Of a stretch of DNA of 64,000 nt, positions 34,801 through 45,063 are shown one piece after another. The notes below the pieces were generated by a model, which was not told the DNA's origin, did not search any database, and saw only the letters and a list, made by a program, of their open reading frames with translations. A program made the translations under genes and the position numbers. Positions within the stretch are counted from its first letter, which is position 1. Each line of letters opens with the position of its first letter. Source of the stretch: an uncultured Actinomycetes bacterium (GTDB lineage: Bacteria; Actinomycetota; Coriobacteriia; Coriobacteriales; Atopobiaceae); assembly GCA_900314645.1 (NCBI GenBank), contig OMWB01000016.1, positions 1-64,000 on the forward strand. Reading direction: 5' to 3'.

Positions 34801-34810
34801 TGTGCGTTGC

Positions 34811-34901
34811 GAGAAAAGTGTACGTACGTTTTCGTTCGCTCGAAGCAATCCTGCGCTTTTGTTCAGTGCGATACGAGTTTGTGGAAACGTACGTACACTT
34901 T
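34811..34901. repeat. Inverted repeat with GTACGTAC core, 50-nt loop
   Basis: A 21-nt left arm (34811-34831) and a 20-nt right arm (34882-34901) pair almost perfectly; each contains GTACGTAC-type sequence. It is downstream of the minus-strand gene ending at 34948, like the other long gene-end hairpins. Confidence 0.75.
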
Positions 34902-34947
34902 TCGTTGGCGTCGCTGACCGAAGGGGCTACCCCAACGGTCACTTGGC

Positions 34948-35394
34948 TTACAGCAGTGGCTCGATCTCGCCGGCGGGGGCTGGATCCGTCCACATGAAGC
35001 CGTCCCCAGCGCCTTTGCCCTCATAGAACGAGAAGGCCGAGTACGCGTTGTAGCCGCGCTCGCCAAACTCTAGGATGAGCGCATCCTGATAAACGCCCTC
35101 GTCATCGGCCACCATGCCCTCATAGACGAGCGCATACCTGATGGGCTTGCCCAGGCCCTCAGCTGAGTCTCCCTGTGATTTCGCAAGTGCCGTGACGCGG
35201 TCGCGCGCCGCAAGCAGAATCGCCTCAGGGCCGTCGTCGGCAAACTCATAGCTCGCGACATTGCCTTCCTGATCCTGCACCACAAGAAGCACGTTGACAT
35301 CCTCACCATCTGCCAGGAGGTCAAGCGCGTCACCAACGAGCGTGCTCGAGAGCTCGTCCAGCTCTACCGACACGCCATCTTTTCTCTTCGTCAT
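34948..35394 (-). CDS. Conserved-looking protein of unknown function, 148 residues
   Basis: I do not recognise a family. The protein is acidic and soluble, with no signal peptide or membrane helix. It alternates short strands and helices (e.g. VNVLLVVQDQEGNVASYEF, RYALVYEGMVADDEG, DALILEFGERGYNAYSAF). The ATG at 35394 has a GAGGGGG site six bases away, which supports real translation. It stands alone between tRNA-Ala and a divergent nuclease gene. Confidence 0.65.
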   Translation of the reverse strand: MTKRKDGVSVELDELSSTLVGDALDLLADGEDVNVLLVVQDQEGNVASYEFADDGPEAILLAARDRVTALAKSQGDSAEGLGKPIRYALVYEGMVADDEGVYQDALILEFGERGYNAYSAFSFYEGKGAGDGFMWTDPAPAGEIEPLL

Positions 35395-35530
35395 GAAAGC
35401 CCCCTCACCTGACAGATGCCTGCAGCCATTATGCCACTCAGCGCGTTTCACAGAGTTTTACTTGCACGGCCACGATATCTGGGTACCATAACGCATCGTC
35501 CACATCGCAAACCAAGACGGAGGTAGCGTG

Positions 35531-36043
35531 GTGCTGGTACGCATGGACATACACACCATTGCTGTCGGAGGTGGCCCCATTCCCTCCGTCATCGTGCTGC
35601 AATCGCGTGTGCCAGAAGGCAGCGCGCCCATACAGCTCCCCATCCGCATCGGTCCGGTGGAGGCATTGGCCATCTCCATGGGCCTTGACCCAGAGGCTCG
35701 CGAGCGTCCCATGACGCATGACCTGCTGTCTCACATCATCAAGGCGCTTGGTGCCACGGTTACTGGTGTCGCAATCGTGGATGTGCATGGCACCACCTTC
35801 TATGCCGAGGTCATGCTGACCACCGACATGGGCCGCTTTGTCAAGGTGGACAGTCGCCCGTCAGACGCCATTGCACTTGCCGTGCGCGTTGGCGCACCTA
35901 TCTATGCTGATGATCACGTGCTCGATGCCGCAACCATGCCGGACTTCAAGGGCGTTGAGAAGGCCGAGAAGGAGCAGGAGCTCGAGCGATTCCATGACTT
36001 TGTAGAGTCTCTCTCCCCTTCCGACTTCGCTCAGGAAGAGTAG
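35531..36043 (+). CDS. Bifunctional nuclease family protein (DUF151)
   Basis: BFN-domain protein; relatives are reported to degrade both RNA and DNA, though the role in bacteria is not settled. The family core is visible as LPIRIGPVEALAISMGL, TGVAIVDVHGTTFYAEV and VDSRPSDAIALAVRVGAPIY. The C-terminal region is Glu/Lys-rich and probably helical. Two adjacent GTG codons (35528 and 35531) follow a GGAGGT; the second is better spaced. 170 residues. Single-gene transcription unit between divergent and convergent neighbours. Confidence 0.85.
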   Translation: MLVRMDIHTIAVGGGPIPSVIVLQSRVPEGSAPIQLPIRIGPVEALAISMGLDPEARERPMTHDLLSHIIKALGATVTGVAIVDVHGTTFYAEVMLTTDMGRFVKVDSRPSDAIALAVRVGAPIYADDHVLDAATMPDFKGVEKAEKEQELERFHDFVESLSPSDFAQEE

Positions 36044-36067
36044 CTCAACCGCACATGCATCGATTCA

Positions 36068-36718
36068 CTATTCGGTGTCTGACTCGTTCATGACCTCGGA
36101 CTGACCAGTTGCGGGCAGCAGATAACGAGAGACGATTCGATCACGCTGCCACGGGAAGTGGAAGCCTTCCAGTGCGCGGCTCATTGCGAGGTCATCGCGC
36201 ATCTTGTCCTTTTCTCTCTGCATGATCTCAAGCTGCGCGTTGAGGTGGTCAATCTGGTCCGACAGCACCGCCACCGTCGACTCGTGCTGTGACTGCATCA
36301 CTTCAAGGACCGTGTTGAGCTGATTGATTTGGTTCCTCAGCAAATCATTGGTACGTGAGAGAGAACGAATCTGCTCCTTATACATCTCAACCACACCTTC
36401 AAGGATCGGCGAAGGCTGACCAATATGATGCGGTTGAACTGCAGGTTCGTCATCTTCATCCAAGGCTGCTGGTATCGGTGCAACATCACGCGGAAGATCG
36501 ATGACCTCAGGAACGAGCTCGTCAGGCACCTCGGGCACACGCACCTTGATGAGCGCATGGGCAAGCGCCGAGGCCGCCTCGGGCCCAAGATATACCGTTC
36601 CCTTGCCGCCACGCGTAATGACCGGAAGGTCAAGCTCCTTGAATTTACGAACAGCCGTGGACTTAGACACGCCACACTGGTCTGCGATCTGCTTGATGGT
36701 GACTTCGTTCTGCTCCAT
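36068..36718 (-). CDS. HTH and coiled-coil DNA-binding protein (RacA/DUF536-like layout)
   Basis: Residues 1-45 form a helix-turn-helix (TIKQIADQCGVSKSTAVRKF) with a wing, followed by a Pro-rich linker and a long coiled coil (about residues 105-180) with heptads such as LRNQINQLNTVLEVMQSQ. The tail is FHFPWQRDRIV. This order resembles plasmid-type DUF536 proteins and the chromosome-anchoring protein RacA. 216 residues from the ATG at 36718; a GTG at 36727 is also possible, and neither has a clear ribosome-binding site. Its own upstream region carries a cluster of AATCGATT repeats. Confidence 0.65.
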   Translation of the reverse strand: MEQNEVTIKQIADQCGVSKSTAVRKFKELDLPVITRGGKGTVYLGPEAASALAHALIKVRVPEVPDELVPEVIDLPRDVAPIPAALDEDDEPAVQPHHIGQPSPILEGVVEMYKEQIRSLSRTNDLLRNQINQLNTVLEVMQSQHESTVAVLSDQIDHLNAQLEIMQREKDKMRDDLAMSRALEGFHFPWQRDRIVSRYLLPATGQSEVMNESDTE

Positions 36719-36732
36719 TTGAACCACGCTTT

Positions 36733-36784
36733 CATCGAATCAAAGTGAATCGATTCTACCCCAAAGAATCGATTGAGTCGATTC
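36733..36784. promoter_or_regulatory. AATCGATT repeat cluster, candidate autoregulatory sites
   Basis: GAATCGATTC (36747-36756), GAATCGATTG (36766-36775) and GAGTCGATTC (36775-36784), plus a half-site near 36733, lie just before the HTH/coiled-coil gene. A further ATCGATTC occurs at 36059-36066 by its stop codon. Confidence 0.55.
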
Positions 36785-36793
36785 TCTTACGAG

Positions 36794-36816
36794 GTGCTGC
36801 CGCAAAGCGGCAGCAC
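36794..36816. other. Small perfect hairpin upstream of HTH gene
   Basis: GTGCTGCCGC and its complement around AAA, next to the AATCGATT cluster. No T-run follows. Confidence 0.5.
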
Positions 36817-36889
36817 ACCAATTTCAATGATTCACCCATGGCCCCTGACACGCTAGCTGCCGAGGAGTAGCGCTGCAGCGTTAACAGAA

Positions 36890-36958
36890 GGCCACCCCCA
36901 CCTTTCCTACTGAGCGACTGTCTCTTTTTGGAGCGAAGTAGGAAAGGTGGGGGTGGCC
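36890..36958. repeat. Hairpin element family D, copy 1 (after gyrA)
   Basis: A perfect 21-bp stem (36890-36910 with 36938-36958) and a 27-nt loop containing GAGCGACTGTCTC and TTGGAGCGA. It is 21 nt beyond the gyrA stop. The loop, but not the stem, recurs after gyrB. Confidence 0.9.
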
Positions 36959-36979
36959 TGGTCGAGTAAGGTTTCTGCG

Positions 36980-39778
36980 CTACTCCTCGTCATCCAGCAG
37001 CGCGTCAGACATGGTCTCCTCACCACCGATATCGATGGGATCGTCCTCGCTCTGCTCACCGGCCGAGGCAAGGTCAAGCGCGCCCTGCATCGGGTCGACG
37101 CGCGCTGCCTTCTTCTTGCGCACCACCATGCGCGCGACAGCGCTGACTCGGTCTGACTCGGCCATGTTCATGACCTTGACGCCCTGCGTGGAGCGGCCAA
37201 GACGCGAGATGTCGGTGGCCTTGACGCGAATCACCACACCAGACTCAGACACGATCATCAGCTCATGCTGCGGACCAACCACACGACAAGCGACGAGGTT
37301 ACCCTTACGCTGCGTCATCGCGATGGTGTAGACACCCTGGCCACCACGCTTGTGCTCGGGATACTCACTGACGGGCGTACGCTTGCCGTAGCCCTTCTCC
37401 GTCAGCACGAGCAGGTCGCCGTTGCCGTTGGAGATCTCCATGCCCAGCATGTAGGCATCGCCCTTGAGCGTGATGCCACGCACGCCGGAGGTGTCGCGGC
37501 CGGTAGGCCTGACTTCGGACTCGTCAAAGACGATCGCCTTGCCGTCAGACGTGCAGAGAATGATCTTCTCGCCCTGCTTGACGCGGCTCACGTTGACCAG
37601 CTCGTCATCCTTCTTCAGGTTGATGGCAATGAGTCCGTCGCGGCGGCTGTTGTCGTAGGCACTCATGGCCGTCTTCTTGACCATGCCACTCTTCGTGGCA
37701 AAGATCAGATATTCGTCCTCAGGGAAGTCACGAGCCGTGATGACTGCCGTGGGATGCTCACCCTCGGACAGCGCAAGCACGTTGACCAATGCCGAGCCAC
37801 GTGCCTGACGCGAACCAATGGGCAGCTCATGCACCTTGACGCGGTAGACCTTGCCCTTGTTGGTGAAGAACAACACATAGTCATGCGTCGAAGCGACAAA
37901 CAGGTCCTCGACAAAGTCATTGTCCTTGAGCGAAAGGCCCTGAACGCCCTTGCCGCCACGCTTCTGGGAACGATACGTCGCCACCGGCAGACGCTTCACG
38001 TAGCCTGCGTGCGTGCAGGTGACAACCATATCCTCCTCAGCAATGAGGTCCTCGACGTTGAGGTCCTGAGCCTCCACGCCGCTGATCTGCGTGCGACGCT
38101 TGTTGGAAAAGCGTGCGGAGATCTGGCGCAGCTCGTCCTTGATGACGCCCAGGATCTTCTCACGATGCTCGAGAAGGTCGATGTAGTAGGCGATGCGCGT
38201 GCGCAGGTCCTCGATCTGCGCGACGAGTTCGTCACGGGCAAGTCCGGTCAGGCGGCGCAGACGCATCTGCAGGATTGCCTCGCCCTGGATGTCGTCCAGG
38301 CCAAAGCGCTCGTTCATGCGACGCTTCGACTCGGCGTCGTCGCGCGAGGTACGGATGATGTGAACGATCTCGTCGATGTTGTCCACGGCGATGAGCAGGC
38401 CCTCACGGATGTGGAGGTCCTTCTGGGCCTTGTCCAGGTCATACTGCGTGCGGCGGGTCACCACGTCGATCTGGTGGTCGATGTAGTGGGAGAGCATCTC
38501 GCGCAGGGTCAGCGTGCGCGGCACGCCATCTACGAGCGCGATGTCAATGACGCCAAAGTTGGCCTGCAGCTGCGTGCGCTTGTACAGGTTGTTGAGCACC
38601 ACCTGCGGCACGGCGCCGTTCTTGAGGTCGATGACGATGCGCATGCCCTTGCGGTTGGACTCGTCGCGCATGTCAGAGATGCCCTCAATATGCTTCTCAT
38701 TGACCTGCTGCGCGATGCGCTCCTGCAAAAGGCCCTTGTTGACCTGGTAAGGGATCTCGGTCACCACGAGACGCTGGCGGCCACCCTTGCCAATGTTTTC
38801 GACATGCACCTTGGCGCGCACCGTGATGGTGCCGCGACCGGTCTCGTAGGCCTCGCGGATGCCCTCGGTGCCCATGATGATGCCACCAGTCGGGAAGTCC
38901 GGGCCGGGAAGCACCTTCATCAAGTCGTCTGTGGTGACGTCGGGGTTGTCAATCATCATGCAGACGGCTTCGGTGACCTCACCCAGGTTGTGGGGAGGCA
39001 CGTTGGTGGCCATGCCCACGGCAATGCCCGACGAGCCGTTGACCAGCAGGTTGGGGAATCGCGAAGGCAGCACGGCCGGCTCGGAGAGCGACTCGTCGTA
39101 GTTGGGCTGCAGGTCGACGGTCTCCTTGTCGAGGTCGCGCAGCATCTCCATGGCGGCATAGGTCAGGCGGCTCTCCGTGTAGCGCATGGCTGCCGGGGGG
39201 TCACCGTCGATGGAGCCAAAGTTGCCGTGGCCGTCAACGAGCGGCAGGCGCATGGAGAAGTCCTGCGCCATACGCACCATCGAGTCATAGATGGCCGCGT
39301 CACCATGCGGGTGATACTTACCCATGACTTCGCCGACCGTCCACGCCGACTTCTTGTGCGGGCGGCTCGGAACGATGTGTGCCTCGTTCATGGCGTAGAG
39401 GATGCGGCGGTGCACCGGCTTGAGGCCGTCGCGCACGTCAGGCAGCGCGCGGGCCACGATGACGGACATGGAGTACTCCAGGAAGGAGGTCTTCATCTCC
39501 TGTGCCATCTCGATAGGTTTGAGCGCTCCGCCGTGGATGTCCTTCAGGTCCAGACGCGTGCCCGCTTCGTCAGAGATGGTGTGAGAGAGCGTAGCCCCAG
39601 CTAGCGAGCCAAGACCAGACTCCTCGTCATATTCCTCGTCGTCCTCGAGCCCAAGGTCCTCATCCAGATCATCCTTCTCCGGATCAGTCTCCATATCATG
39701 CAAAGCCCGAGAGACAAGATCATCCAGAGCGTCACCCTCCCGCTCGTCAAACTCATCCCGATTATCGTTGTCAGCCAT
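36980..39778 (-). CDS. gyrA: DNA gyrase subunit A
   Basis: Breakage-reunion subunit of gyrase, which introduces negative supercoils with GyrB. The catalytic tyrosine is Y200 ([10 protein letters not shown]) and the C-terminal wrapping domain has the GyrA box QKRGGKG. The quinolone region reads [11 protein letters not shown]161 stands where E. coli has Ser83, while the Asp87 equivalent is kept. The protein is 932 residues because of an acidic N-terminal extension of about 75 residues ([18 protein letters not shown]) before the usual start near [15 protein letters not shown]. The two gyrase genes are adjacent with a 195-nt gap that holds a long hairpin. Confidence 0.95.
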   Translation of the reverse strand: MADNDNRDEFDEREGDALDDLVSRALHDMETDPEKDDLDEDLGLEDDEEYDEESGLGSLAGATLSHTISDEAGTRLDLKDIHGGALKPIEMAQEMKTSFLEYSMSVIVARALPDVRDGLKPVHRRILYAMNEAHIVPSRPHKKSAWTVGEVMGKYHPHGDAAIYDSMVRMAQDFSMRLPLVDGHGNFGSIDGDPPAAMRYTESRLTYAAMEMLRDLDKETVDLQPNYDESLSEPAVLPSRFPNLLVNGSSGIAVGMATNVPPHNLGEVTEAVCMMIDNPDVTTDDLMKVLPGPDFPTGGIIMGTEGIREAYETGRGTITVRAKVHVENIGKGGRQRLVVTEIPYQVNKGLLQERIAQQVNEKHIEGISDMRDESNRKGMRIVIDLKNGAVPQVVLNNLYKRTQLQANFGVIDIALVDGVPRTLTLREMLSHYIDHQIDVVTRRTQYDLDKAQKDLHIREGLLIAVDNIDEIVHIIRTSRDDAESKRRMNERFGLDDIQGEAILQMRLRRLTGLARDELVAQIEDLRTRIAYYIDLLEHREKILGVIKDELRQISARFSNKRRTQISGVEAQDLNVEDLIAEEDMVVTCTHAGYVKRLPVATYRSQKRGGKGVQGLSLKDNDFVEDLFVASTHDYVLFFTNKGKVYRVKVHELPIGSRQARGSALVNVLALSEGEHPTAVITARDFPEDEYLIFATKSGMVKKTAMSAYDNSRRDGLIAINLKKDDELVNVSRVKQGEKIILCTSDGKAIVFDESEVRPTGRDTSGVRGITLKGDAYMLGMEISNGNGDLLVLTEKGYGKRTPVSEYPEHKRGGQGVYTIAMTQRKGNLVACRVVGPQHELMIVSESGVVIRVKATDISRLGRSTQGVKVMNMAESDRVSAVARMVVRKKKAARVDPMQGALDLASAGEQSEDDPIDIGGEETMSDALLDDEE

Positions 39779-39888
39779 ATAACCCTCTCAAACATGGTTG
39801 ATTTCCAACTAAAACATGATTCCTGAAGCGTCAAGGAGTTATCCCACGCCAAGGCCGTGCGCTGCGACACGTAAGTTCCCACTTTCAT

Positions 39889-39960
39889 GCCTTGCCTTCC
39901 GTGCTTCCGGCGAGCGACTGTCTCAGCCCTTGGAGCGAGCGGAAGCACGGAAGGCAAGGC
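39889..39960. repeat. Hairpin element family D, copy 2 (after gyrB)
   Basis: A perfect 21-bp stem (39889-39909 with 39940-39960) and a 30-nt loop with GAGCGACTGTCTC and TTGGAGCGA. It is 13 nt past the gyrB stop. The stem sequence is unrelated to copy 1. Confidence 0.9.
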
Positions 39961-39973
39961 CCGAAGCGACTAC

Positions 39974-41929
<1,956 letters not shown>

Positions 41930-42084
41930 GCCTGTTCCTCTCTGTTCAAACGCACAGACTTATATAGTTTACGCCATTGCCTATGAATTGGTCGTGGCCA
42001 AGGCAAAAATGACGGTCCCTACAAAGTCTTAAATCGCGTCTAAGACGTTCTGAGGGCTAAATTTGACGGGTTTGTGTTCAGAAC

Positions 42085-42633
42085 CTATTTTTCGCTCTCA
42101 GCGAGAAATGACGCCGCAATCGCCTTAGAAACGCTTTCCTTGAGCGAGTCTGGCACTTTGCTGGCAAGTTCCTGCACCTGGCGCTGCTGTTCTGCATTGA
42201 GATGGGCAGATGAAGACTGCTGCTGACGAGCTTCTTGCTTCGCGCCGCGTGTGCGCGTGCGGTGGGCGTCGCGGTCCACGCCAAACTCGATGCCCGAGAC
42301 AAAGAAGCCCCAATTGGCCAACCGCGCGAGGTAGAGGTCCCTATTGGCAGAGAGGTCCGTCAAAAACGAATGGTTGTCGACATACACGCAGATGATGGGA
42401 TCCGCCCCGTCGAGACGTGACTTCTTGAGAAACACGCGCGTGGTATGCGCTCGCTCACGGTCACCGTTCGCCGCATGCCAGGCAATCGCGGCACGTTGGT
42501 TGTCAGTGAGGCTATCCGAAAGGCCACTTCCCATCACGCGGTCAAGGAGTGCCCCAACACGCTCCGCGCGGTCGGGTTCGGGCATCGCTTCACTGTGCAT
42601 CGATTCATAACGCGGTTGGACCGATTCATTCAC
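42085..42633 (-). CDS. DUF721/DciA-family replication protein
   Basis: Small protein at the recF-gyrB junction, the standard place for DUF721 in actinobacteria. The central part (ICVYVDNHSFLTDLSANRDLYLARLANWGF followed by FVSGIEFGV) matches the DUF721 core; DciA homologues recruit the replicative helicase in bacteria lacking DnaC/DnaI. N- and C-terminal regions are polar and probably disordered. The GTG start at 42633 overlaps the end of recF by 8 nt, indicating coupling. 182 residues. Sequence similarity is weak, so the assignment leans on context. Confidence 0.65.
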   Translation of the reverse strand: MNESVQPRYESMHSEAMPEPDRAERVGALLDRVMGSGLSDSLTDNQRAAIAWHAANGDRERAHTTRVFLKKSRLDGADPIICVYVDNHSFLTDLSANRDLYLARLANWGFFVSGIEFGVDRDAHRTRTRGAKQEARQQQSSSAHLNAEQQRQVQELASKVPDSLKESVSKAIAASFLAESEK

Positions 42634-43711
42634 CGAAGCTCACCACCTTGGCTCGATCAAGGAGCTCATCAGGGAAATATCCCAGGTTAGTGGTGGTAAC
42701 CACCGTCTGGATGCCACCTTGCACAAACCGCGTGACCGCGTCACGACGCACCTCATCGAGCTCGCTCATCACATCATCAAGAAGTAGTAGTGGCTTGTCC
42801 CCCACCACTTCCTCGCAGAGCTCGACCTCAGCCATCTTCCACGCAAGCACGATGGAGCGCTGCTGCCCCTGGCTGCCAAAGGCACGCGCGTCGCGGCCGT
42901 CGATGGCGAAAGTGACATCATCACGTTGAGGTCCCACCAAGGTCTGTTGGCGTCGTAGCTCGTCTTTGCGCAGCTCCAGAAGCCGCGCTGCAAAGCGGTT
43001 CGCCAGCTCGTCGCGCGTCAGCTCGCCGACGCCCTCTCCTAACGAGCACTCATACGAGCAGCTGAGGGTCTCTCCCTGCGAAATCTCGAGATAGATGCGC
43101 TCCATATGGGCACGAAGCCGCTCAAAGAGTCGCAACCTCGACTGCAAAAGCGTGGCTCCGCCGAGGGCAACCGAGGCATCCCACGCCGAAAGCAGCGCCT
43201 GATCGGGCCATTCCTCCTTCAGAAGGCGATTTCGCTGCTCAACGGCACGCTGATAGGCAGAGAGCACCTTCGCGTAACCCCGGTTAGCCTGCCGCCCAAA
43301 GCCGTCGAGCTCGTCTCTGCGATACGACGCACCACGCTTCACAAACGAGAGGTCATCAGGGTTGAAGAGCACGCTCATGAGGCTTTCAGGCACATCACCA
43401 GCATGGATGTGCTTTCCGTTGCGCACAAACGAGCGCCGTGTGGGCTCAATCACGCACGAGAGGTCTATCACGCGGCCGTCGCCCTCAAGACGCGCAGAGA
43501 TCTTGGCACTCTCGGCGCCATCCCTGATCTGCTGCATCGGCTTGGGCTTCCTGAACGACTGCCCAGCCGTCAGCATCTGCAGCGCCTCGACGGTATTGGT
43601 CTTGCCCACGGCATTCCTGCCATGAAACACCGTCATGCCGCCAAAGGCTATGTCGCGGGACCCGAAGCTGCGCCAATCGCGCAGCTCAAGGCTAGTGACC
43701 TGCAGTCCCAC
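42626..43711 (-). CDS. recF: DNA replication and repair protein RecF
   Basis: SMC-like ATPase that helps load RecA at gaps. The Walker A is FHGRNAVGKTNTVEAL, the signature region GSQGQQRSIVLAWKMAE and the Walker B LLLLDDVMSELD. 361 residues. It starts at a GTG three nt after the dnaN stop and overlaps dciA at its end. Confidence 0.95.
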   Translation of the reverse strand: MGLQVTSLELRDWRSFGSRDIAFGGMTVFHGRNAVGKTNTVEALQMLTAGQSFRKPKPMQQIRDGAESAKISARLEGDGRVIDLSCVIEPTRRSFVRNGKHIHAGDVPESLMSVLFNPDDLSFVKRGASYRRDELDGFGRQANRGYAKVLSAYQRAVEQRNRLLKEEWPDQALLSAWDASVALGGATLLQSRLRLFERLRAHMERIYLEISQGETLSCSYECSLGEGVGELTRDELANRFAARLLELRKDELRRQQTLVGPQRDDVTFAIDGRDARAFGSQGQQRSIVLAWKMAEVELCEEVVGDKPLLLLDDVMSELDEVRRDAVTRFVQGGIQTVVTTTNLGYFPDELLDRAKVVSFGE

Positions 43712-43714
43712 AGG

Positions 43715-44818
43715 CTACATCCGCACCGGCATCAGCAGATAGAGGTAGTTGATCTTGCCATACGACTTGAAGATGCCTGGCTGCATGGTGCTCTGCAGCT
43801 CAAGTGTCAGCTCATCGCGTCCCGAGACCGCGTTGACGCAGTCAAAGACGTAGTGATAGTTCATCGCGATGGACATGCTTGGACCCTCGACCTCAACAGA
43901 CAGCAGCTCGGTGGACTCGCCCTGGTCAGGCGAGGAGGCAGACAGGCGCATCAGCTTTCCGTCGGCGTCGATGTCAAAACGAACCGAGGGGTTGGAGAGC
44001 GAGATGACTGAGACGCGCTTGAGCGCGGCGGCGAAGTCGGCCGTGCCGATGGTGACCGCGGTGTTGTAGGTCGCTGGGAGCAGCTGGCGATAGTTGGGGA
44101 AGTTGCCCTCGATCTTACGCGAGATATAGGTGGTGTTGCCAAACGAGAAGACCACCTGGCTGGCCGTGGTGCCCACCATGATCGTCTCGGTCATGGACGG
44201 CAGGGCAAGGACGTCATGGAACGTGCCGCCCGGGACGATGGTGCGGAACGCCTCATCAGAGCTGGATGTCTCCACGTAGGAGTCGCAGACGGCCAGGCGG
44301 TAGGAATCAGTGGCGACAAGGCGGATGACGTTCTCCTCAACGGAGAGCAGAACACCACTGAGGATGGGGCGCGAGGTGTCCTTGGAAGTCACCTTGTACA
44401 CCTTGTCAACCATCTCGGAGAGCAGTGCGCTCGGCAGCTCGATCGAGCGCTCGAGGGAGACCTGCGGGAACTCGGGGAAGTCGCGCGGGTCAAGCGTGTT
44501 CAGACGGAAGTGCGACTTGTCGCAGGTAATGGCGACGATGCGATCAAGCCCCTCAAAGGTGACCGCGGAATCAGGAAGGGTCTTGACGATGTTGGTGAGG
44601 ATCTTGCCCGAGACCACCGTCTCGCCCTCGTCCTCGACGTTTGCGGCAATCTTATGACGGATAGAGATCGTCAGGTTGGTTGCCTGGAACTCGAGCATGC
44701 CGTCGGCAGCCTTGATGTAGACGCCCGAAAGGATGGGCAACGTCGAGTTGGTCGCCATGCCCTTGGTCACGACGAGCAAGGCCTTGGCGAGTGCGGACTG
44801 GCTTACGGTGAACTTCAT
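43715..44818 (-). CDS. dnaN: DNA polymerase III subunit beta (sliding clamp)
   Basis: Ring clamp that tethers polymerase III. The family start MKFTVSQSALAKALLVVTKG, the central RPILSGVLLSVE and the C-terminal YLLMPVRM are conserved. 367 residues. A GGAGGGC site precedes the ATG at 44818. Confidence 0.96.
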   Translation of the reverse strand: MKFTVSQSALAKALLVVTKGMATNSTLPILSGVYIKAADGMLEFQATNLTISIRHKIAANVEDEGETVVSGKILTNIVKTLPDSAVTFEGLDRIVAITCDKSHFRLNTLDPRDFPEFPQVSLERSIELPSALLSEMVDKVYKVTSKDTSRPILSGVLLSVEENVIRLVATDSYRLAVCDSYVETSSSDEAFRTIVPGGTFHDVLALPSMTETIMVGTTASQVVFSFGNTTYISRKIEGNFPNYRQLLPATYNTAVTIGTADFAAALKRVSVISLSNPSVRFDIDADGKLMRLSASSPDQGESTELLSVEVEGPSMSIAMNYHYVFDCVNAVSGRDELTLELQSTMQPGIFKSYGKINYLYLLMPVRM

Positions 44819-44891
44819 GGGGTGCCCTCCTTGGTGCGTTCCTTCTTATCTCTTTATATAGGTATTAATAGGAGTAGTAGTAATAGAGGCT

Positions 44892-44999
44892 TGTTGATAT
44901 GTCGACAACCGAGCTTTTCGCTGTTGTGCGCCCTGAGGCAGCCGTGAAGAGACCATGGAGATAGCGAACAGTTTCGACATGTCTGATGCTTGTAGATAA
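44892..44999. other. DnaA-box-like motifs in the dnaA-dnaN gap
   Basis: TGTTGATAT (44892-44900) and TGTAGATAA (44991-44999) each differ slightly from TGTGGATAA. The 245-nt gap is AT-rich near dnaN and holds no gene. Confidence 0.4.
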
Positions 45000-45063
45000 C
45001 TTTTCATCGCTCGCTCCCCTCTTTTCTTCTTGCTTCAACACGGCTTCGACAGAGTTTGAGACG

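Noticed and set aside
37265..39604. Very long plus-strand open frame opposite gyrA
   Set aside because: Same effect of codon bias on the antisense frame; gyrA is certain from motifs.
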